Source of the DNA: Flavobacteriaceae bacterium
Lineage (GTDB): Bacteria > Bacteroidota > Bacteroidia > UKL13-3
Assembly: GCA_025363675.1 (NCBI GenBank)
Contig: JANYDJ010000007.1
Coordinates: 1-32,120, forward strand
DNA: 32,120 bases
Direction of reading: 5' to 3'
The notes beneath the pieces were generated by a model. The model had not been told where the DNA came from. It ran no database searches and saw nothing but the letters and a program-made list of their open reading frames with translations. Shown piece by piece: positions 10,204-17,535 of this stretch. Each line of letters begins with the position of its first letter. Position 1 is the stretch's first letter. The position numbers and the translations under genes were made by a program.

Positions 10204-10551
10204 TTACCAATTGCTTTTGTTTTTAGTTTTTCTTTTTGTTGTGCTCGCTCGTTTTCGCTTGTCTTGCTCCATCTTTGCAAGAGCAATAGGACTTACAGGT
10301 GCCTCTATTGTAAAAGAATCCATAATGTATAATAGATCCAATACACGTAATACTTGTATAAAGGTACTTAAGGTTACCGTTTCGCCACGTTCTAATAAAC
10401 TTAAGGTAGAACGACTAATGCCCGCCGCATAAGCAAGTTCGTTTTGTGTCTTGTTTTGCTCCAAGCGATGATGTTTAATATAAAGACCAACTTGCTTACT
10501 AAGTCCTTTATCGCTCATAGAATCCCAATTCGTGTATGATTTATCAGTCAT
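10204..10551 (-). CDS. hipB: HipB-like XRE antitoxin and autorepressor
   Basis: The product is 115 residues from the ATG at 10551; a TTG nine bases upstream is the alternative. An XRE-type helix-turn-helix spans about residues 20-75 (HHRLEQNKTQNELAYAAGIS then RSTLSLLERGETVTLSTFIQ). The C-terminus is strongly basic (KRKRASTTKRKTKNKSNW) and may reach DNA or the toxin. HipB binds operators upstream of its own operon and holds HipA inactive. Here it is the first gene, two bases ahead of hipA, as is usual for the family. A repeated 11-base motif covers its promoter and start region, which supports autoregulation. The tail is longer than that of E. coli HipB (88 residues). Confidence 0.9.
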   Translation of the reverse strand: MTDKSYTNWDSMSDKGLSKQVGLYIKHHRLEQNKTQNELAYAAGISRSTLSLLERGETVTLSTFIQVLRVLDLLYIMDSFTIEAPVSPIALAKMEQDKRKRASTTKRKTKNKSNW

Positions 10552-10588
10552 TGATTGCAATATTTTATATTATTGAATGATTTATCAT
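10536..10588. promoter_or_regulatory. Candidate HipB operator pair
   Basis: The 11-mer ATGATTTATCA occurs at 10536-10546, just inside hipB, and at 10577-10587, directly beside the -7 element. The copies lie 41 bases apart, about four helical turns, so they face the same side of the DNA. The second copy extends to the inverted repeat ATGAT-TT-ATCAT. A weaker relative (TGTATTTATCA) lies at 10636-10646. The position suits an autorepressor, but binding is inferred. Confidence 0.5.
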
Positions 10589-10589
10589 G

Positions 10590-10597
10590 CAAATATA
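10590..10597 (-). promoter_or_regulatory. hipBA -7 element (TATATTTG)
   Basis: TATATTTG on the minus strand lies 39 bases before the hipB ATG and touches the upstream operator candidate, so a bound repressor would cover it. No clear -33 box was seen. Confidence 0.5.
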
Positions 10598-10689
10598 GGC
10601 GTTATTATTATAATTTATAGCTTGGTAAGAAAAATTGTATTTATCAAGTGCTTGATATTCTAACTTAGTTTATAAGCATTCTGAACACG

Positions 10690-10705
10690 CCCCTCTCAAG
10701 AGGGG
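10690..10705. repeat. Perfect GC-rich hairpin between hipB and uvrC
   Basis: CCCCTCT-CA-AGAGGGG is a perfect seven-base inverted repeat in AT-rich surroundings and has no T-run after it. It resembles dispersed intergenic palindromes of Bacteroidota rather than a terminator. It sits in the divergent gap between hipB and uvrC. Confidence 0.45.
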
Positions 10706-10759
10706 AAACGCACAAATCAGTCTCCGGTATTAGATTTTCTATAATACTTCTCACATGCC

Positions 10760-10790
10760 TACTTGATACCTGATACTAGCTACTTGATAC
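10760..10790 (+). repeat. Direct repeats of CTACTTGATAC ahead of uvrC
   Basis: CTACTTGATAC occurs at 10760-10770 and 10780-10790 with a partial copy (CTGATAC) between them. The block ends immediately before the uvrC -7 element, so it could serve as an upstream binding site. It may equally be a simple short-sequence repeat. Confidence 0.4.
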
Positions 10791-10798
10791 TATCTTTG
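10791..10798 (+). promoter_or_regulatory. uvrC -7 element (TATCTTTG)
   Basis: TATCTTTG matches the -7 consensus and ends seven bases before the GTG at 10805. Transcription would begin at or very near the start codon, giving a leaderless or nearly leaderless mRNA. This position also excludes the TTG at 10763 as the start for this transcript. Confidence 0.55.
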
Positions 10799-10804
10799 CA
10801 CCAC

Positions 10805-12610
10805 GTGCAATCACAAGAATCTCTCAAGCAAACCATCAGTTCCCTGCCCGATAAACCGGGGATATACAAGTATTATGATACTGAGGGTGAATTATTATAT
10901 ATTGGTAAAGCCAAAAGCTTGAAAAAACGGGTGAGCAGTTATTTCACCAAGCAGCATCACGAAAATGCCAAAACCCGGATTCTGGTTTCTAAAATAGAAA
11001 AAATTGAATTCACTATTGTTGATACCCAGTATGATGCTTTGCTACTGGAAAATATATTAATCAAACAATTCCAACCTAAGTATAATGTCAATTTAAAAGA
11101 TGATAAAACATATCCTTTTATCAAAATAACGAACGAGCGTTTCCCTAAAATTTATGCTACTAGAAGATTGATTAAAGATGGCTCGGAATACTTTGGGCCC
11201 TATGCCTCCGTCGAGATTATGTATACTTTGTTGGATATGGTAAAATTTATATATCCCTTGCGTAATTGTAATTTGAATTTATCAGAAAAAAATATAGAAG
11301 ATAAGAAATTTAAAATTTGTTTAGAATACCAAATTGGAAATTGCAAAGGGCCTTGTGAGGCTTTTCAAAGCGAGGAAGATTATATGCAATCGATAAAAGC
11401 AATCGGTAAAATATTAAAAGGTAATGTGAGCGAAGTACTCACTTTATTAAAAGACCAAATGGCTGCAGCTTCGGCTCAGTATAAGTTTGAAGAGGCACAC
11501 CAGCTTAAACTAAAATATAATAAACTCATCGAATTTCAGGGGCGTTCCACTATTGTTAGTCATACAATTACCAATCTCGATGTATTTTCTATTGCTGAAG
11601 AACAAAACTTTGCCTTTGTTAATTTTCTGCGTGTGGCCAATGGTATGATAATACAAACACAAACTATTGAACTAAAAAAGAAGATTGACGAATCTACCCA
11701 AGAGCTTTTACAGATGGGCATTGCAGAGATTCAGAATCGGTATGGAAATACGTCTAAAGAAATAGTGCTTCCTTTTGAAATAGAATTGGAAAATCAGAAT
11801 ATTATATTCACGGTTCCCAAATTGGGCGATAAGAAAAAGCTGTTAGATTTATCGCTTAAAAATGTATTATACTTTAAACGCGAAAAATTGGCTCAATACG
11901 AGAAAGTAAATCCCGATGTGAGAACAGATAGGATACTTGCCCAAATGCAGAAAGATTTACGTTTGCCACATCCACCCACACGTATCGATTGTTTCGATAA
12001 TTCCAATTTCCAAGGAGCATATCCTGTAAGTGCAATGGTATGTTTTATAGATGCCAAACCTGCTAAAAAAGAATATAGACATTTTAAAGTGAAAACAGTG
12101 GTAGGTCCCGATGATTTTGCAACCATGCACGAGGTAATTACACGCCGCTATAAAAGGGTGCTTGACGAGAACCAACCTTTGCCCCAACTTATAATAGTTG
12201 ATGGAGGAAAAGGGCAGCTAAGTTCGGCAGTTGATGCATTAAAAAAATTGGATTTATTGGGCAAAATTCCTATTATAGGTATTGCCAAACGCTTGGAAGA
12301 ATTATATTATCCGGGCGATGAATTACCTTTATATATTGATAAAAAATCGGAAACGCTAAAAACTATACAACAATTGCGTGACGAGGCTCACCGCTTCGGT
12401 ATTACTTTTCACCGCAAGCTGCGTAACCAAGGCACACTGGCTACCGAGCTGGAAGATATTGATGGAATAGGAGAGGCCACTGCCGAGAAATTGCTGAAAC
12501 ATTTTCGTTCCGTAAAAAAGATCAAAGAATCTGCTATAGACGAGCTGGATGGATTGGTAGGAAAAGCAAAAGCAAAATTGGTATATGAATATTTTAATAG
12601 CAAAGTATGA
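10805..12610 (+). CDS. uvrC: UvrC, excinuclease ABC subunit C
   Basis: UvrC makes the 3' and 5' cuts around DNA lesions marked by UvrA and UvrB in nucleotide excision repair. I chose the GTG at 10805 (601 residues) because the promoter lies between it and the in-frame TTG at 10763; UvrC proteins are about 600 residues. A GIY-YIG nuclease domain opens the protein (GIYKYYD at residue 19, YIGKAK near 34). Four cysteines in NCNLNL and CLEYQIGNCKGPC match the Fe-S site known for UvrC. A UVR helix pair (QYKFEEAHQLKLKYNKL) is the UvrB contact. The RNase H-like nuclease has Asp398 (CFDNSN) and Asp466 (IVDGGKGQL), the latter at the same number as in E. coli. Tandem helix-hairpin-helix motifs close it (IDGIGEATAEKLLKHF). 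The stop overlaps the pabB start by four bases. Confidence 0.95.
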   Translation: MQSQESLKQTISSLPDKPGIYKYYDTEGELLYIGKAKSLKKRVSSYFTKQHHENAKTRILVSKIEKIEFTIVDTQYDALLLENILIKQFQPKYNVNLKDDKTYPFIKITNERFPKIYATRRLIKDGSEYFGPYASVEIMYTLLDMVKFIYPLRNCNLNLSEKNIEDKKFKICLEYQIGNCKGPCEAFQSEEDYMQSIKAIGKILKGNVSEVLTLLKDQMAAASAQYKFEEAHQLKLKYNKLIEFQGRSTIVSHTITNLDVFSIAEEQNFAFVNFLRVANGMIIQTQTIELKKKIDESTQELLQMGIAEIQNRYGNTSKEIVLPFEIELENQNIIFTVPKLGDKKKLLDLSLKNVLYFKREKLAQYEKVNPDVRTDRILAQMQKDLRLPHPPTRIDCFDNSNFQGAYPVSAMVCFIDAKPAKKEYRHFKVKTVVGPDDFATMHEVITRRYKRVLDENQPLPQLIIVDGGKGQLSSAVDALKKLDLLGKIPIIGIAKRLEELYYPGDELPLYIDKKSETLKTIQQLRDEAHRFGITFHRKLRNQGTLATELEDIDGIGEATAEKLLKHFRSVKKIKESAIDELDGLVGKAKAKLVYEYFNSKV

Positions 12611-13860
12611 TTACTAAATCCGAATTATATGATATAATACCCGGGATAGAAACTGTTTGTATATTTAACAATAATAACAAACAAAATGCTTGCGGATATC
12701 ATACTTACGATTGGTTGGGCGGTTTTGGAGCCGAAGAAATAATCAATGAAAAAGTAGGAAGTGTATTTGAAAAATTAAAAACTGTATATAATAACAGTTG
12801 GTGGATGGGCTGCCTAGGTTATGATTTAAAAAACGAAATTGAAAAACTTGAATCTAACAATACAGATGGTACGCATTTTCCTGATATCATATTCTTTAAA
12901 CCAATAGTAGTACTTGCTGAAACGAATGGTGTACTTGAGTTTTTAAAAGGAGATGAAACACAGTTAAGACAATTATATCATACTCCAACGGCCCAGAATT
13001 TAGAAACCCAAAATATACAATTACAAGATAGAACGAGCAAAGAAACCTATTTGCAAAATTTCGAAAAAATAAAACAACATATTATAGATGGTGATATATA
13101 TGAAATCAATTATTGTATGGAGTTTTATGCTGAAAATATTTATATAAATCCATTTGCAACTTGGCAGAAATTAAATGCCAATAGTCCTACACCATTTGCT
13201 GGTTATTTGGCACATAAAAGTATGCATTTGCTTGGTGCAAGTCCTGAACGATTTTTGAAAAAGGAAAAACAGCAACTCATTGCACAGCCTATTAAAGGTA
13301 CTATTCCGCGTGGAAAAGATGCTATAGAAGATGAACAATTTAAACAGCAACTATATTATAACGAAAAAGAACGGAGCGAGAATGTGATGATTGTAGATTT
13401 GATGCGAAACGATTTGGCTAAAAGCAGCATAGCGGGCAGTGTGCACGTAGAAGAATTGTTTGGTATATATACCTTTGAAAAATTACATCAGATGATTTCT
13501 ACCGTTACGGCAACAGTCAATCCCGATAGCTATGGGGACAAAATAAATATATATGATATTATTAAAAATGCCTTCCCTATGGGCAGTATGACGGGCTGTC
13601 CTAAAATAAGGGCCATGCAACTGATAGAGAAGTACGAGGATAGTAAGAGAGGGTTTTTCTCAGGTGCTTTGGGATATATAACTCCAGAGGCTAATTTTGA
13701 TTTTAATGTGGTTATCAGAAGTATGATATATAATGCCGAAAATAAATACCTATCATTCCATGCAGGCAGTGCTATTACTTATGAGGCTGATGGTTTAAGT
13801 GAATATGAAGAGTGCCTATTAAAGACCCAATCCATTAGAAACACCTTGAATATTCTGTAA
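12607..13860 (+). CDS. pabB: Aminodeoxychorismate synthase component I (PabB)
   Basis: The 417-residue chorismate-binding enzyme makes 4-amino-4-deoxychorismate for the p-aminobenzoate branch of folate synthesis. PIKGTIPRG (Lys230) marks PabB: this lysine is the PabB nucleophile, while anthranilate synthase TrpE has PIAGT. Other family motifs are MIVDLMRNDLAK, LFGIYTFEKLHQMISTVTA, FPMGSMTGCPKIRAMQLI, GALGYITP and FHAGSAITYEADGLSEYEEC. Its ATG lies inside the uvrC stop region (ATGA), so translation is probably coupled to uvrC. No PabA amidotransferase or PabC lyase is in the window, so those partners must be encoded elsewhere, or TrpG may be shared. The assignment to PabB over TrpE is strong because of the lysine. 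Confidence 0.92.
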   Translation: MITKSELYDIIPGIETVCIFNNNNKQNACGYHTYDWLGGFGAEEIINEKVGSVFEKLKTVYNNSWWMGCLGYDLKNEIEKLESNNTDGTHFPDIIFFKPIVVLAETNGVLEFLKGDETQLRQLYHTPTAQNLETQNIQLQDRTSKETYLQNFEKIKQHIIDGDIYEINYCMEFYAENIYINPFATWQKLNANSPTPFAGYLAHKSMHLLGASPERFLKKEKQQLIAQPIKGTIPRGKDAIEDEQFKQQLYYNEKERSENVMIVDLMRNDLAKSSIAGSVHVEELFGIYTFEKLHQMISTVTATVNPDSYGDKINIYDIIKNAFPMGSMTGCPKIRAMQLIEKYEDSKRGFFSGALGYITPEANFDFNVVIRSMIYNAENKYLSFHAGSAITYEADGLSEYEECLLKTQSIRNTLNIL

Positions 13861-13920
13861 AGTAATTGTCACATAACTATATTTAATAATTATAAAATAT
13901 TATTTTTCAAACGATTAGTA

Positions 13921-13928
13921 TAAATTTG
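13921..13928 (+). promoter_or_regulatory. -7 element (TAAATTTG) for the lipoprotein gene
   Basis: TAAATTTG lies 78 bases before the ATG at 14007, which gives a leader of about 70 bases. No convincing -33 box is visible in the AT-rich sequence upstream. Confidence 0.45.
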
Positions 13929-14006
13929 CAATTAGTTAATGCAACATAATTAAACTATGGGTTGTCATTAAACATCATACCGACAAATATATAAATACAT
14001 AAAACC

Positions 14007-14834
14007 ATGAAAAAGTACCTTTTTAAAACCACCCTGATTGTGGCCGCATTTACTGCCCTCACATTCACAGCTTGTAAACGCGACACTTGGGACGCGAATG
14101 ACACTACCACTACCGAAGACCAATCAATGGCCGAAGCTTCAGAGAATGACATTTTCACACTTAGCGATAATGCAGTTACCAATGGTAGTGTGACCTTAAA
14201 AAATGGCGATGCCGAAACTTTAGCAGGGGCTTGTGCCACTGTAACAATCGATTCAGGCTCTAATCCTAAAAAAGTAACCATCGATTTTGGAACTACAAAT
14301 TGTAGGGGCAATGATGGCAAAGACCGCAGAGGTAAAATTATTATTACACATACTGGTAAATTTCGCGATGTTGGCTCTGTGATGACTATTACCACACAAG
14401 ACTTTTTTGTGAATGATAATAAAATAGAACTTACCAAAACTGTTAGCTGCACTGCATTACTTACTTGGGCCATTGAAGTAAAAAACGGTAAAATTACCCT
14501 AGCCAATGGCGGAGGTACAATTACTTGGAACACCTCTCGCGTACGCAAAATGATATCAGGTGCTCTTACACCTTTTATTTTGAGCGACGATCAATATGAA
14601 GTTACTGGAAGTGCCAGTGGTACCAATCGCAGTGGGGCAGCTTATACCATGAATATTACCACACCTATTTTGGTTGATTTTGGTTGTGCAAAATCTCGCA
14701 CTACCAAAGGCCATATCACCTTTACAGTAGCAGGCAAAGCAGACCGCAGCATTGATTTTGGAAACGGAACTTGCGATGACGAAGCTGTTGTAACAGTGGG
14801 CAAAAACTCTAAAACTATTGTTTTGAAACGCTAA
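14007..14834 (+). CDS. Hypothetical lipoprotein
   Basis: The 275-residue protein has a lipoprotein signal with the lipobox FTAC (Cys23), then an acidic, Thr-rich linker to about residue 45. The rest is beta-rich with repeated motifs: TIDFGTTNCRGNDGKDRRGK, TTQDFFVNDNKIE, TWNTSRVRKMISG, GSASGTNRSGAAY and DFGNGTCDDEA. The several Cys in the mature part (CATV, NCRG, SCTA, GCAK, TCDD) could form disulfides. I recognise this pattern as a recurring uncharacterised lipoprotein of Bacteroidota and do not know its role. It stands alone, with its own promoter and a strong terminator right after it. Its base composition is somewhat richer in GC than its neighbours, consistent with good expression. Confidence 0.8.
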   Translation: MKKYLFKTTLIVAAFTALTFTACKRDTWDANDTTTTEDQSMAEASENDIFTLSDNAVTNGSVTLKNGDAETLAGACATVTIDSGSNPKKVTIDFGTTNCRGNDGKDRRGKIIITHTGKFRDVGSVMTITTQDFFVNDNKIELTKTVSCTALLTWAIEVKNGKITLANGGGTITWNTSRVRKMISGALTPFILSDDQYEVTGSASGTNRSGAAYTMNITTPILVDFGCAKSRTTKGHITFTVAGKADRSIDFGNGTCDDEAVVTVGKNSKTIVLKR

Positions 14835-14869
14835 TACTATTTGAACCTAAAGCAGGAAATTAAATATAT

Positions 14870-14907
14870 AAAAAGCCCGGTGTTGTGATAACATCGGGCT
14901 TTTTTTA
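14870..14907. terminator. Strong intrinsic terminator, probably bidirectional
   Basis: AAAAAGCCCG (14870-14879) pairs with CGGGCTTTTT (14895-14904), and TGTT pairs with AACA inside, around a GTGAT loop. A T-run follows on the plus strand (14900-14907), and the A-run serves the minus strand. It lies between convergent genes ending at 14834 and 14910. Confidence 0.85.
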
Positions 14908-14909
14908 TA

Positions 14910-15317
14910 TCAATTATTTTTTGCCCCTTGCTCAATCCACTTCAGCACCAAATCAATTTTACAGTCGCTTAATTTGCCTGTTGGGGGCATGGGCTGCGAT
15001 GATGAAGACATTTGTATATATATTATACTATTTTTTGAGTCTAGTGTATCTATATACCCTGACCCTGATTTTTTTAAAGAAGTGTATGCTTTTGATGCCT
15101 CCAAATTTAGTTTCCCTGCGGGGTTGCCACCTGAATGACAGCCTATAGTATTGCAATTTGCATTTAATAGAGGAATAATATCCCTACTAAAAAAAACGCT
15201 ATCTGGATTGGTAGGGCAGGGCTTGTTAGCTACTTGATGGATACATGAAAAACTAGAAATTCCAACTATACCAATGAGTAAAACGGGGATTAGCTTTTTA
15301 TAATTGTATATAGCCAT
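14910..15317 (-). CDS. Cytochrome c-like lipoprotein with CX4CH heme motif
   Basis: The 135-residue lipoprotein has the lipobox SFSC (Cys25). A single heme-attachment motif with four spacer residues, CNTIGCH (Cys55, Cys60, His61), replaces the usual CXXCH. The preceding DIIPLLNANC and the later QPMPPTGKLS (Met110, probable distal ligand) with LVLKWIEQGAKNN are typical of small c-type cytochrome domains in Bacteroidota and Planctomycetes. It would sit lipid-anchored in the periplasm or at the outer membrane and carry electrons. Its ATG overlaps the stop of the MbnP-like gene (TAATG), so the two are translationally coupled and probably act together. Whether heme is actually attached at CX4CH is inference. 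Confidence 0.8.
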   Translation of the reverse strand: MAIYNYKKLIPVLLIGIVGISSFSCIHQVANKPCPTNPDSVFFSRDIIPLLNANCNTIGCHSGGNPAGKLNLEASKAYTSLKKSGSGYIDTLDSKNSIIYIQMSSSSQPMPPTGKLSDCKIDLVLKWIEQGAKNN

Positions 15318-16087
15318 TATTCATATCTGAACATGCCTACTATATTATTAGAAATTTGTGTGGCAACGCTTCCACCATTATCTGCTGCGGTATTAACTTT
15401 TAAATTATTGATATTGTTTAATGCCACACCGTTGAAAAGTTTAGCATAGTCTACTACTATATGCAACTCAGTAGTTTGGCTGTGAATAATTGAATAATTT
15501 TTACTGGGCATAGTAACAGTTTTTAAATTGCCATTTGTACCCATTCTTAACGAAAAGGGGACTAAAGGATTACTAGCAGATGGAGTGCTTGAAGTATCTA
15601 TGCTTCCCTGAAAAAGTACAAATATAAAACCATCAGGTTGTGGAGCAGCATTAAACCACATTTCGGGTCTGTATAACACCAAGTCAGTAGCTGCTGGGGT
15701 TGATGCATTGGTTGCGACACTTAGGCCTGCAATAAACTTTACAGATTTATAATTCCCTACAGCCACATCGCCTACAGTATAAGATTCTGTTTCTTGCAGT
15801 TTCAATATATTAGAGGCAGGGGCATTGGTAGTGGAGCCATCAGAATTTATTAATTGCACTCCTGAAATATATAATTGAGCTTTGGTAACAGCTATTCGCC
15901 TGCCGCCTGTCATTACCATGGTATCACCATATTGTGCTATTTCATTTGTATCTGCATTGGTGTGCAAATGAAGGGAAAGCTTACCAGTGGTGGTTGTGGG
16001 AGTAGTATTTTCTTTTTTGCAGGAATTTATTGCGATAAAAGCAAAGGAACCTATAAGAAAAAAAATAAATATTTTTTGTGCATGCAT
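15317..16087 (-). CDS. MbnP-like (copper-binding type) lipoprotein
   Basis: The 256-residue protein has a lipoprotein signal (lipobox INSC, Cys23), then a Thr-rich linker. Mature segments match the MbnP pattern as I know it: GKLSLHLHTNADT, VTKAQLYISGVQLI, GNYKSVKFIAGLS, PEMWFNAAPQPDGFIFVLFQ and LHIVVDYAKLFNG. MbnP proteins bind copper through a modified tryptophan and are usually paired with a cytochrome c peroxidase-like MbnH. Here the partner is instead a short cytochrome c lipoprotein directly downstream with a one-base overlap. The Trp in MWFN could be the relevant residue. Its own -7 element is 27 bases upstream. Family membership is likely, metal binding inferred. Confidence 0.75.
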   Translation of the reverse strand: MHAQKIFIFFLIGSFAFIAINSCKKENTTPTTTTGKLSLHLHTNADTNEIAQYGDTMVMTGGRRIAVTKAQLYISGVQLINSDGSTTNAPASNILKLQETESYTVGDVAVGNYKSVKFIAGLSVATNASTPAATDLVLYRPEMWFNAAPQPDGFIFVLFQGSIDTSSTPSASNPLVPFSLRMGTNGNLKTVTMPSKNYSIIHSQTTELHIVVDYAKLFNGVALNNINNLKVNTAADNGGSVATQISNNIVGMFRYE

Positions 16088-16113
16088 GGGTTTACAATTC
16101 TAATAATTTAGGG

Positions 16114-16121
16114 CAAATATA
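16114..16121 (-). promoter_or_regulatory. -7 element (TATATTTG) for the MbnP-cytochrome operon
   Basis: TATATTTG on the minus strand lies 27 bases before the ATG at 16087. It sits just downstream of the ABC permease stop, so the two lipoprotein genes can be transcribed separately from the permease. Confidence 0.5.
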
Positions 16122-16126
16122 CTTTC

Positions 16127-17461
16127 TTATTTATAAAAAACCCATTTGCCCAATTCCCTAAAGGTAGGTTTCTTTCCATACATTAAAATACCAACCCTAT
16201 ATATTCGTGCTGCAAGCCATACAATAGTGATAAATGAAACAATCATAACACCCATACTTAACGCAATTTCCCAATTGAACGATTGCATAAATGATACGCG
16301 GGCCATCATTACAATAGGAGAGGAGAAAGGTATAATAGATGCCCAGAAAGCGAGATCGCCATTGGGGTCGTTCATTACACTGCTAAATGCAATAAAGAAG
16401 GAGAAGATGAGTGGTAGGTTCACCGGCAGCATAAATTGCTGGGTATCGGTTTCCGAATCAACCGCTGAGCCAATGGCTGCATATAAGGATGCGTATAATA
16501 AATATCCTGTAATAAAATAGAATACAAAGCAGAAAAGTATTAAGGGAAAATTTAAAGTAGAAACCGCTTTTTCAAATTTCATGAAACTCTGCATCTGTTC
16601 TGCTTTTTCATAGTCGTCTACTTGCATGTGTTTGTTTTTCTTCATTATTTGTTCCACTTGGTTCATATCAACAGTGCTGGTTACATAGCTTTTCATTACA
16701 CCAGTAACAGTAATAGTGAGTATAATCCAAATAGCAAACTGGGTAAGGGCTACGCAAGCAATTCCTATAATTTTCCCCATCATTAACTGAAAAGGTTTCA
16801 CACTGCTAATTACAATTTCTACAATACGATTTGTCTTCTCTTCTATTACGCCACGCATCACTTGTATTCCGTAAAGCATAATAAATAAGAATATGATATA
16901 AGTAAGTATCATGGAGCCGATAAACGAACTTCCGGTGCTGGCATCTTCGGTTCCTTTTTCGCTTACCAGTTTGGGGTATACAGCAATGCTTGTTCTGGTT
17001 GCCCTAATCTGTTCTTGATTAAGGTTCATACTCTTCATTTTGATATTGGTGATAATCTCCTCAAACTTTTCTTCCAGTTTATTAATAATAGCCACGCCCG
17101 GCTGTTGTTCGGCTACAAAGTCAATATCTTTTATATAAGTAATGGAATCGGTTTTGGGGATAACGATAAGTGCATCGTATTTTTTATATAAAACCTGACT
17201 TTTTAAAGTGTCGATATTTTCATTGGTGAAAACAAAAACATTCTTTTCATCATTCTGCAATTTGTCTTTAAAAAAACCTTGCTCATCGTGCACAGCGATG
17301 GTCTTTGTTTTTTCGCCAATTCCTGAATTTACAGCCAGATAAATCATGACACCATATAAAGCTCCGATAAGTACAGGACCTAGAATGGTCATGATAATAA
17401 AGGATCGTTTTTTTACCCGGGTAAGGTATTCACGTCTAATGATCAGGAGTATTTTGTGCAT
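16127..17461 (-). CDS. ABC-2 type transporter permease (NatB-like)
   Basis: The 444-residue membrane protein has the layout of NatB-like ABC-2 permeases: a first TM helix at about 20-45 (MTILGPVLIGALYGVMIYLA), a soluble periplasmic domain of about 130 residues, then five or six TM helices from residue 175. The family signature around IQVMRGVIEEKTNRIVEIVI follows the second TM helix. NatAB systems export Na+ or related substrates; the substrate here cannot be read from sequence. The usual ATPase partner (NatA) is not adjacent: the upstream gene is the M4 peptidase 74 bases away, and downstream lies the MbnP operon. It may use an ATPase encoded elsewhere. The start is an ATG with no clear promoter; TACTTTCG upstream is a weak match. 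Confidence 0.85.
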   Translation of the reverse strand: MHKILLIIRREYLTRVKKRSFIIMTILGPVLIGALYGVMIYLAVNSGIGEKTKTIAVHDEQGFFKDKLQNDEKNVFVFTNENIDTLKSQVLYKKYDALIVIPKTDSITYIKDIDFVAEQQPGVAIINKLEEKFEEIITNIKMKSMNLNQEQIRATRTSIAVYPKLVSEKGTEDASTGSSFIGSMILTYIIFLFIMLYGIQVMRGVIEEKTNRIVEIVISSVKPFQLMMGKIIGIACVALTQFAIWIILTITVTGVMKSYVTSTVDMNQVEQIMKKNKHMQVDDYEKAEQMQSFMKFEKAVSTLNFPLILFCFVFYFITGYLLYASLYAAIGSAVDSETDTQQFMLPVNLPLIFSFFIAFSSVMNDPNGDLAFWASIIPFSSPIVMMARVSFMQSFNWEIALSMGVMIVSFITIVWLAARIYRVGILMYGKKPTFRELGKWVFYK

Positions 17462-17535
17462 AGTTATAAATTAAAAAAGAAGGGCGAAAGTATATGATAT
17501 AATTTTGAAGACAAAATATATAAGGTGCTTTTCTC

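Noticed and set aside
9675-10226. 183-codon plus-strand frame opposite hipA
   Set aside because: It is antisense to hipA, whose kinase residues are all intact, and it has no recognisable domain.
10763-10804. TTG 10763 as the uvrC start
   Set aside because: It precedes the -7 element, and the extra 14 residues (SYLILSLHH) do not look like the N-terminus of UvrC.
12607-13860. Anthranilate synthase component I (TrpE) for the pabB gene
   Set aside because: The PIKGT motif with lysine is that of PabB; TrpE has PIAGT. No trp genes are nearby.
13955-14548. 197-codon minus-strand frame opposite the lipoprotein gene
   Set aside because: The plus-strand gene has a lipobox, promoter and terminator; the antisense frame has low-complexity content and no motif.
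16111-16151. Inverted repeat GGGCAAAT / ATTTGCCC around the end of the ABC permease gene
   Set aside because: One arm is coding sequence and the other is the -7 box region; the 25-base loop and lack of a T-run make a terminator unlikely.
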